A stretch of 64,000 bases of DNA, from positions 155,017 through 219,016 of the forward strand of contig JAPWAE010000005.1 in assembly GCA_041432705.1 (NCBI GenBank). Direction: 5' to 3'. A model generated the notes under the pieces. It saw only the letters and a list, made by a program, of their open reading frames with translations, was not told where the DNA came from and did not search any database. Position 1 is the stretch's first letter, and each line of letters begins with the position of its first letter. The translations under genes and the position numbers were made by a program. The DNA is from Pauljensenia sp018375675 (lineage in GTDB: Bacteria > Actinomycetota > Actinomycetes > Actinomycetales > Actinomycetaceae). Positions 58,787 through 64,000 of this stretch are shown piece after piece.

Positions 58787-58821
58787 ATTACCGCCAGATT
58801 TATACCGCCACTGGCGGTAAT
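58787..58821 (-). repeat. fic promoter/operator (repeat copy 2)
   Basis: A second 35-bp copy of the fic operator region, with TATAAA in place of TATAAT on the minus strand, lies 28 nt after the toxin gene. No gene start follows on the minus strand; transcription from it would run antisense into the toxin-antitoxin genes. The remaining intergenic stretch to 58908 holds nothing else visible. Confidence 0.75.
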
Positions 58822-58908
58822 CGCGTGGCGCCCAAGGAGAGCTGAGCGATAAACGGCAGGAGGCCTCGCGTGAATCGACGAGGCCTGCGCCCAGAGAGCG
58901 CGAAACGC

Positions 58909-59364
58909 TCAGTTGGCCCCATGGAACGCCCAGGCGCGTCCCCGCACGCCGCGCGCGATGTAGCTGGCGCCGGCGAGGCTCAGGGCGAGACCGAGGCCGG
59001 TGTAGAAGAAAGCGATGAACCAGTCGGGGAAGACGCCCGCGGCGCGCATTCCGATGCCGAAGGACATCATGATTGCCATCATGAGGTAGCTCTTGCGATC
59101 GAAGAATCGGACGACGTGGTGGCGTTCCCCCTCCAGGTCGGCGATGCGCTGGGCATTCTTCTGGACGAGCTTGCTGAACATGCGGTGGAACGCGCAGAAG
59201 ATGGCGACAGCACCACCCGCGAGCGCCAGGAAAACAATCGCCGCGACTCCGCGCATGTCGATGGCCGCGCGCACACCGAGGACCGCGACGTTCAGGCCGG
59301 CGAGCAGCCAGACGCTGCCGGCGACGGCGATCAGGGGCTGCTTCTTAATGCGGAATCGACTCAT
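58909..59364 (-). CDS. Four-helix membrane protein of unknown function
   Basis: The 151-residue protein has four hydrophobic helices (about 10-30, 38-60, 92-110, 115-137) separated by a charged cytosolic loop (QKNAQRIADLEGERHHVVRFF). No family is recognised. Its ATG overlaps the stop of the TetR gene as ATGA, so the regulator and this protein are made together. The pair recalls small efflux or stress membrane proteins under TetR control. Confidence 0.7.
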   Translation of the reverse strand: MSRFRIKKQPLIAVAGSVWLLAGLNVAVLGVRAAIDMRGVAAIVFLALAGGAVAIFCAFHRMFSKLVQKNAQRIADLEGERHHVVRFFDRKSYLMMAIMMSFGIGMRAAGVFPDWFIAFFYTGLGLALSLAGASYIARGVRGRAWAFHGAN

Positions 59365-59981
59365 TTCTTAGGATCCTTTTCTTCTGCGGTGTCGCCGTAC
59401 AGGGAGGCGTCGAGGAGGGCGAACAGCGTCTCACATTCATCCCCCGCCATGAGGGAGGCGAAGACGGCGCGCAGCACGTATCGACACAGGGCCTCGGCAC
59501 TCATGGGGCCGACGAGCCGGGAGCGATCCACGGCCTCGTCCGCGTCGAGGACGCGCGCGAGTCCGCGCTCGATGTGGGCGAGCATGGGGGCACGCACGGC
59601 CTCGAGGGCTTCCTGTTCGCTGCTGGGCAGGCGGCGCATCTCGGCGAACCAGTCGACGCTCATGCCGGAGCGCGCGGCGCATAGGGCCTCGCGAAATCTC
59701 CGCACGTAGGAGGTGAAGCGCTCGCCGGGGCACACGGCGCACAGCTCGTCGGAGAGATTCTCGTCGAAGAAGCGGGTGAGCACGGCGGCCGTCAGGTCCG
59801 CCTTGGTCGGGAAGTAGCCGTAGACCGAGCCGACCGCGATGCCGCACGCGGTGGCGACCTTGCGCACGGAGAGCGCGGAGATGCCGTCGCGCGAGGCGAT
59901 GGCGTAGGCCTGGCTGACCAGCTTCTCCGGGTCGATCACTTGTTTGGGCACGGCTTCCTGCTGTCTTGCGAGCTGCGACAA
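59361..59981 (-). CDS. TetR family transcriptional regulator
   Basis: The product of up to 206 residues has an HTH region IASRDGISALSVRKVATACG and GSVYGYFPTKADLTAAVL, and a helical C-terminal domain with a Cys pair (LCAVCPG). The start is uncertain: TTG 59981 is directly after AAGGA, whereas GTG 59951 has AGGA 4 nt upstream. A perfect palindrome TGAACA-C-TGTTCA lies 7 nt upstream of the TTG and is the likely self-operator. It may also control the divergent aldo-keto reductase gene. Confidence 0.85.
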   Translation of the reverse strand: MSQLARQQEAVPKQVIDPEKLVSQAYAIASRDGISALSVRKVATACGIAVGSVYGYFPTKADLTAAVLTRFFDENLSDELCAVCPGERFTSYVRRFREALCAARSGMSVDWFAEMRRLPSSEQEALEAVRAPMLAHIERGLARVLDADEAVDRSRLVGPMSAEALCRYVLRAVFASLMAGDECETLFALLDASLYGDTAEEKDPKK

Positions 59982-59988
59982 TCCTTAA

Positions 59989-60001
59989 TGAACACTGTTC
60001 A
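59989..60001. promoter_or_regulatory. TetR-type operator
   Basis: TGAACACTGTTCA, a 13-bp perfect palindrome between the TetR gene and the aldo-keto reductase gene. Confidence 0.6.
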
Positions 60002-60210
60002 GTGTAGGGTCACCCGGCCTCACGTCAACAGCAGAACCTTAAATTCACGCCGCAGCCACCACAATCAGCCGCACATCACATGTCCAGATACACCCACCAC
60101 CACACAAACCAACCGGGGATAGGAATACGCTGGCAGTCAGCAGCGTCCGCACGGTTCAGCGACACACTGTCGAGCCATCGCACGCAGCTCACGACAACAA
60201 AGGAGTTCAC

Positions 60211-61059
60211 ATGGACCACATCACCCTGAACAACGGCGTCACAATCCCCCAGGTCGGCCTCGGCACCTACCTGCTCGAGCCGGACGATGCCCAGTCGGCG
60301 GTCACCTACGCGCTCGACAACGGCTACACGCTCATCGACACGGCGAACGTCTACGTGAACGAGCGCGCCGTCGGGCGCGGAATGCGCGCGTCCTCGAAGG
60401 CGCGCGATGAGATCTTCCTCGAGACGAAGCTCTGGCCGTCGTTCTTCGAACGCCCCACCGCCGTCGACGAGACGCTCGAGCGCCTGGGCACGGACTACAT
60501 CGACCTGATGATCCTGCACCAGCCCGCCGGCGACACGGTCGCGGGATACCGCATCCTCGAGAAGGCGCATAAGGAAGGCAAGATTCGCGCGATCGGCCTG
60601 TCGAACTTCGACGTGGCCCAGACGCAGCGCATCCTCGACGAGTGCGAGGTTGTCCCCGCGATCAACCAGGTCGAGTGCCACCCCTACTTCCCGCAGACAG
60701 AGCTCAAGGAACTCCTCAAGGAGCACAACATCGCGCTGCAGGCGTGGTACCCGCTGGGCGGGCGCGGCAACGACTCGATCATGACCGAACCCCTCGTCCA
60801 GGGCCTCGCCGAGAAGCACGGCAAGTCCCCCGCCCAGGTGCTGCTGCGTTGGCACATCCAGCAGGGACACATCGTGATCCCGGGCTCGAAGACGCCGTCG
60901 CACATCGCTCAGAACATCGACCTGTTCGACTTTGCGCTAACCGACGAGGACATGGCCCAGATCGATTCCCTCGACAAGGGGAAGCCGTTCTTCGAGCACA
61001 ACGACGAGGTCTTGGCCGGGTTCCTCGCATACGTGCCCGACGTGGAGGGCCAGAAGTAG
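60211..61059 (+). CDS. Aldo/keto reductase
   Basis: The 282-residue NADPH-dependent TIM-barrel enzyme has the catalytic tetrad in order: Asp and Tyr in LIDTANVYVNE, Lys in ETKLWPS and His in LILHQP-type MILHQPAGD. The cofactor end GHIVIPGSKTPSHIAQN is also present. It resembles 2,5-diketogluconate/methylglyoxal reductases of the AKR5 type. AAGGAG lies 5-6 nt before ATG 60211. Regulation by the neighbouring TetR is likely from the shared intergenic operator. Confidence 0.92.
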   Translation: MDHITLNNGVTIPQVGLGTYLLEPDDAQSAVTYALDNGYTLIDTANVYVNERAVGRGMRASSKARDEIFLETKLWPSFFERPTAVDETLERLGTDYIDLMILHQPAGDTVAGYRILEKAHKEGKIRAIGLSNFDVAQTQRILDECEVVPAINQVECHPYFPQTELKELLKEHNIALQAWYPLGGRGNDSIMTEPLVQGLAEKHGKSPAQVLLRWHIQQGHIVIPGSKTPSHIAQNIDLFDFALTDEDMAQIDSLDKGKPFFEHNDEVLAGFLAYVPDVEGQK

Positions 61060-61120
61060 TCCCACTACCGCGCACTGAGCCGAACGCACGACTGTTTCGG
61101 TAGCGACACCAGGCGCACAT

Positions 61121-61157
61121 AACGAGGCCTACCCTGCTTGGCGGGGTAGGCCTCGTT
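61121..61157 (+). terminator. ACGAGGCC-type terminator after the aldo/keto reductase
   Basis: AACGAGGCCTACCC / GGGTAGGCCTCGTT, a 14-bp perfect stem with a 9-nt loop. Confidence 0.85.
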
Positions 61158-61172
61158 ACAAGATAGCGATGT

Positions 61173-61178
61173 TATAGT
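61173..61178 (+). promoter_or_regulatory. -10 box before membrane paralogue 1
   Basis: TATAGT lies 38 nt before the ATG at 61217. Confidence 0.4.
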
Positions 61179-61216
61179 CATTGCCAGTCAATGAAGCCCT
61201 ATGAAGAAAGCTGCTC

Positions 61217-61756
61217 ATGGACAGAGTTGCACGTATCGCCGCACCCCTCCTCGTTGTCACTGTCGTCTATGCGGGATGGTTAGACCAAGCCCTGCCCAAG
61301 CAACCTCTTTTCCCAATCTTCGTATGGATCGGTGCGCTGCTGATCGCAATCTACTTCAGTGCCCTGACAGTGCTTCACTCTCAAGATAAGGTTGCTCCGC
61401 GCGTACTGGCTTTTTGGGGTCTCATCATCAAGCTCGCTTTCCTCCCTATCTTCCTCAGCACGCTCATTCTCACGATCGGAGTTCCGCTAGATAGCTCCAA
61501 CGGCAACATAAGCGGTTTGCTACTGGTCTTTTTTATCCTCCCCCTGGACGCGGGAGTCTACTGCTTGATGCTCGCGTCCTCCTTCCATGGGTTTGCTGCA
61601 ACAAAACGCCTACTGGTGGCCGAACAGACTATCCCCACGGGAACCGTGAAAAAACTCAGAAAGATGCACGCCGTCCCCATCGCAGACCTTGTCGCAGCTA
61701 TCTGGCTGTACGTGCTTCTGCGTCGAGTGGACAGCACCGTTCCGACCAACGCGTAG
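61217..61756 (+). CDS. Four-helix membrane protein, paralogue 1
   Basis: The 179-residue protein belongs to a three-member local family with the genes at 62788 and 63413. Shared features are an N-terminal segment with ARIAAPLLVVTVVYA, a helix with VLAFWGLIIKLAFLPIF, a third with YCLMLASSFHGFAATKRL, and the C-terminal HAVPIADLVAAIWLYVLLRR. Four or five helices are predicted with short loops. No known family is recognised. The upstream site is weak (AAGAAAG). Confidence 0.75.
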   Translation: MDRVARIAAPLLVVTVVYAGWLDQALPKQPLFPIFVWIGALLIAIYFSALTVLHSQDKVAPRVLAFWGLIIKLAFLPIFLSTLILTIGVPLDSSNGNISGLLLVFFILPLDAGVYCLMLASSFHGFAATKRLLVAEQTIPTGTVKKLRKMHAVPIADLVAAIWLYVLLRRVDSTVPTNA

Positions 61757-61761
61757 GACGC

Positions 61762-62631
61762 CTATCCCTCCATGTTCGCCGCGGTCACCCCATCCGCCAG
61801 AGTTCCGTACGCGGTGACGCAGTGCCCGAAGAACATGTCGTCATCGTCGAAGTAGGCGGAAAATGAACCGTCGGCGTCCATCGCGATACTGCGCAGCTCG
61901 ATCCGGCGAGCAAAGCTCTCTTCCGTAATCTCGGGGACCTCCTCGTCGGCGGACTCGCGCCACTCGCACGCGAGTTCGGTGAGCTCACGTGCGGCGCTCG
62001 CACGCATGTCACGGTCCCAGCGATCCTGCTCCGCCAGCATCACCTTCATCGCCCGCCTGGCGTCGGCCCAGGTACCCTCGTCCGCCGCGTCAACCTCGAG
62101 CGACAGACAGATCTGCTCGCCGCGCCACAGGACCTCCCCTTCGAACATGTCGAGGTCCTTGTCGAGGGTGAGTTCTCCGAGCACCTCGTCGGTCACCACG
62201 ACCGGCCTGCGGTATTCGGCCAGGACCTCGTCCAGGGCGGGGCACGGGGGATCCTCTTCCAGGACCTCGACGATCAGGAATTGGTTCTGCGAGGAGGCGG
62301 TCACGCCCTCGGGAATCTCGTGCGGAATCTTCTTGCGCGCCTTGAGGCGGTACACCGCCTCCCGACGGAAGCGATCGAGGATTCCTCCGGCACCATGTTC
62401 CTCGTCGCTGACGGGATAGACGATCCGGCCGTCACCCGTGTGCAGTGCGCCGGTCTGGCAGTCCACATAAGCAATGAAGTAGTGCGAGACGTCCCAGAAT
62501 CCGTTCCTCTTGCCAGCCCCGCCACCGCCGGCGAGCAGGACGAGGATCTCCCTGGCCTCGTCCTCAAACGTACGCTCCCATTCGGCCTGCGCCATATTGT
62601 TTTGCGAACGCATGTATTCGAGCAGATCCAC
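61762..62631 (-). CDS. DUF2262-like hypothetical protein
   Basis: The 289-residue cytosolic protein is rich in Glu and Asp and has no membrane segment. A glycine cluster (LLAGGGGAGKRNGF) is not a proper P-loop. The second half (VVTDEVLGELTLDKDLDMFE, then GEVLWRGEQICLSLEVD and the acidic end FSAYFDDDDMFFGH) resembles the DUF2262 pattern in immunity-type and uncharacterised proteins. It sits between two of the three membrane paralogues on the opposite strand. Confidence 0.6.
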   Translation of the reverse strand: MDLLEYMRSQNNMAQAEWERTFEDEAREILVLLAGGGGAGKRNGFWDVSHYFIAYVDCQTGALHTGDGRIVYPVSDEEHGAGGILDRFRREAVYRLKARKKIPHEIPEGVTASSQNQFLIVEVLEEDPPCPALDEVLAEYRRPVVVTDEVLGELTLDKDLDMFEGEVLWRGEQICLSLEVDAADEGTWADARRAMKVMLAEQDRWDRDMRASAARELTELACEWRESADEEVPEITEESFARRIELRSIAMDADGSFSAYFDDDDMFFGHCVTAYGTLADGVTAANMEG

Positions 62632-62787
62632 GTGCCATCCTCCTTGATCCAGGGCCGCCGCTTCGCTACGACAAACCCTACTCCAGGCGCGACTTTACAC
62701 CCAATCCCCCCTCACTCACACACCCCAACGAGAGGAGGTACCATAGTCACAACTATTACAAACTTTCAAACAGAATGAGGGGTACAG

Positions 62788-63336
62788 ATGTCCACCATCG
62801 CACGTGCCACCGCACCCATCCTTTTGATTCTCGCGGCTTACATCGGTGGCGGCGCCGAGCTCATCTTCCCGCACAGCATCGCCGGCACCAGCGACACCGT
62901 CTGGATCATCGCGATCCTGGCCGCTGGCCTGTTGAACCTCGCGAGCATCCTATGGCTTCAGCGCGACACCAGCGCGCGCTCGCTCGCACTACAGGGACTA
63001 CTCCTCAAGCTCTGCATCCTCCCCCTCAACATCGGTTTCCTCCCCTTCACAGGGTTCCTTGCTGCAGGACTCTTGGCTCCCCCATATCTCCTGCTTGCCA
63101 TCGCCTACCTGTTCACACTCATATGCGGCATGTACGCACTCCTGCTGACAAGTTCGCAGTACGGCATAGCCGCAGCACATCGCGCCCACACGGAGGGCGT
63201 CCTCGCCCCCTCCTCACAACGCAGGTACATCGCGATGCACTGCCTGCCGTTTGCCGATCTCATCTCAAACATCTGGCTCTACATAGTCCTACATAGGGCG
63301 CAGAAGTCCACCCTGGCCGCAGCCTCGGACTCCTGA
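62788..63336 (+). CDS. Four-helix membrane protein, paralogue 2
   Basis: The 182-residue protein shares with its two neighbours the start ARATAPILLILAAYIGG, the helix SLALQGLLLKLCILPLNIGF, the segment LLLTSSQYGIAAAHRA and the end HCLPFADLISNIWLYIVLHR. GAGGGG lies 5-6 nt before the ATG, and TACCAT about 50 nt upstream is a possible -10. Function unknown. Confidence 0.78.
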   Translation: MSTIARATAPILLILAAYIGGGAELIFPHSIAGTSDTVWIIAILAAGLLNLASILWLQRDTSARSLALQGLLLKLCILPLNIGFLPFTGFLAAGLLAPPYLLLAIAYLFTLICGMYALLLTSSQYGIAAAHRAHTEGVLAPSSQRRYIAMHCLPFADLISNIWLYIVLHRAQKSTLAAASDS

Positions 63337-63412
63337 GCACCAGGCCCCCCACCCTCGGCCGCGATGATATATTCACGGCACAAGCGAGACGACGACAGAA
63401 AGTAGGCGCTAG

Positions 63413-63958
63413 GTGTCCAAGGTTCTCCGCATCGCAGCTCCCATCCTCCTTGTCATAGCCGCGTATAGCGACCAGAGCTACCGCATTGGATTCGGATTGA
63501 CCTGGAAGACGTGGCTCGCCTTGTTTGCGGTTGCCACAGCGGCAAATCTCATCTCCCTCTTCTGGTTCTGCCGTGACGAGAGCCCGCGTGCGCTGGCATT
63601 GCGGAGCCTGCTGCTCAAAATCGTTCTGGTCCCGTTCAGCCTTCCCCTACTGCAGTACTCATACACCCTGGTCTACTTATTCATATCCCCTCATAATTTC
63701 TTCGAGGTACTGGACTTGATCTACATGCAGATGGGCCTGGCTTTCCTATGCCTCCTCATCTCGTCGAGCTACGGCATCACCGCCGCCCTTCGCGCCCGCA
63801 ACCAGGGCCTCAGCAACCCGAAGGCGACGAGGCTCCACATCCCCATGCAGCTCTTCCCCGTGGCCGACTTGGTCTCGTCCTACAAGCTCTACATGCACCT
63901 GCGTGCCCGGGATGCCGCACGCCAGCCCGCCGCAGCAATCCCCTCACCCGAGGCCTAG
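63413..63958 (+). CDS. Four-helix membrane protein, paralogue 3
   Basis: The 181-residue protein has the family start LRIAAPILLVIAAYSDQ, ALALRSLLLKIVLVPFSLPL, CLLISSSYGITAALRARNQG and the end MQLFPVADLVSSYKLYMHLR. Start is GTG 63413 with a weak AGG site. In this copy the last helix motif IWLY is changed to YKLY. Whether further copies lie beyond the window end cannot be seen. A GACGAGGCC copy at 63983 may be half of the next terminator. Confidence 0.78.
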   Translation: MSKVLRIAAPILLVIAAYSDQSYRIGFGLTWKTWLALFAVATAANLISLFWFCRDESPRALALRSLLLKIVLVPFSLPLLQYSYTLVYLFISPHNFFEVLDLIYMQMGLAFLCLLISSSYGITAALRARNQGLSNPKATRLHIPMQLFPVADLVSSYKLYMHLRARDAARQPAAAIPSPEA

Positions 63959-64000
63959 GCCTCGCAAACGTACGACCGAGCCCCGGCCTCGTCCCACGAT

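Overview
The window is high-GC actinobacterial DNA, most likely from an oral or mucosal member of the Actinomycetaceae (Schaalia/Actinomyces-like). The taxonomic call is an inference. It rests on sortase-anchored LARTG/LANTG surface proteins, a probable GH87 alpha-1,3-glucanase, an RpfB, a DUF3117 gene, the coproporphyrin haem pathway, and gene order shared with mycobacteria. Two blocks match Mycobacterium gene order as I recall it: stress protein - MgtE/CBS - DUF1003 - mrp - methyltransferase - DUF3117, and rplY - prs - glmU - tRNA-Gln - tetR plus ispE - rsmA - rpfB - tatD. No prophage, insertion sequence, rRNA or CRISPR array was seen.

Layout. 1-1.9 kb: the end of a sortase-anchored protein and a small convergent one. 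2-3.5 kb: MarC and a PHP phosphoesterase. 3.7-6.2 kb: asparagine permease and asparaginase operon. 6.3-12.8 kb: aminopeptidase P, general stress protein, MgtE/CBS, DUF1003, Mrp, O-methyltransferase, DUF3117. 13-18.4 kb: LOG, DapE, a degenerate phosphohexomutase-like protein, a BMP lipoprotein, ManC. 18.4-22.5 kb: L25, PRPP synthase, a GlmU lacking most of its acetyltransferase domain, tRNA-Gln, TetR, DUF1540. 22.8-34.9 kb: GH87-like enzyme, ABC-F, IspE, RsmA, DUF4230, a 19-bp repeat region, two RpfB-like wall enzymes, TatD, DJ-1. 35-43.9 kb: a large MacB/FtsX-like exporter, GNAT, Na+/H+ antiporter, protoglobin, Ogt, YkvI. 44-46 kb: two toxin-antitoxin pairs around a nitroreductase. 46-50.5 kb: PLP aldolase, methyltransferase, ArfB, uracil-DNA glycosylase, esterase. 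50.5-55.4 kb: a ferrochelatase-coproheme decarboxylase fusion divergent from a TetR-controlled ABC-2 exporter. 55.4-58.8 kb: glycosyltransferase, GNAT, Fic, a third toxin-antitoxin pair. 58.9-64 kb: a membrane protein/TetR pair, an aldo-keto reductase, and three related small membrane proteins around a DUF2262-like gene.

Three genome-style features recur. (1) Many genes have a TANNNT -10 box exactly 6-7 nt before the ATG/GTG and no Shine-Dalgarno, which is the signature of leaderless transcripts. (2) The 9-mer GACGAGGCC appears about forty times by eye on both strands, in genes and between them; intergenic copies often pair as inverted repeats forming terminator hairpins, as DNA-uptake sequences do elsewhere. 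(3) Between the DUF4230 gene and the RpfB-like gene lie two mirror-symmetric arrays of a TCCGGATAGGTT element at an exact 19-bp period.

The best candidates for undescribed biology are that 19-bp array, the GACGAGGCC motif, the cpfC-chdC fusion with a retained internal ribosome-binding site, the toxin-antitoxin cassette flanked by copies of the fic promoter/operator, and the three-paralogue membrane protein cluster at the right end.
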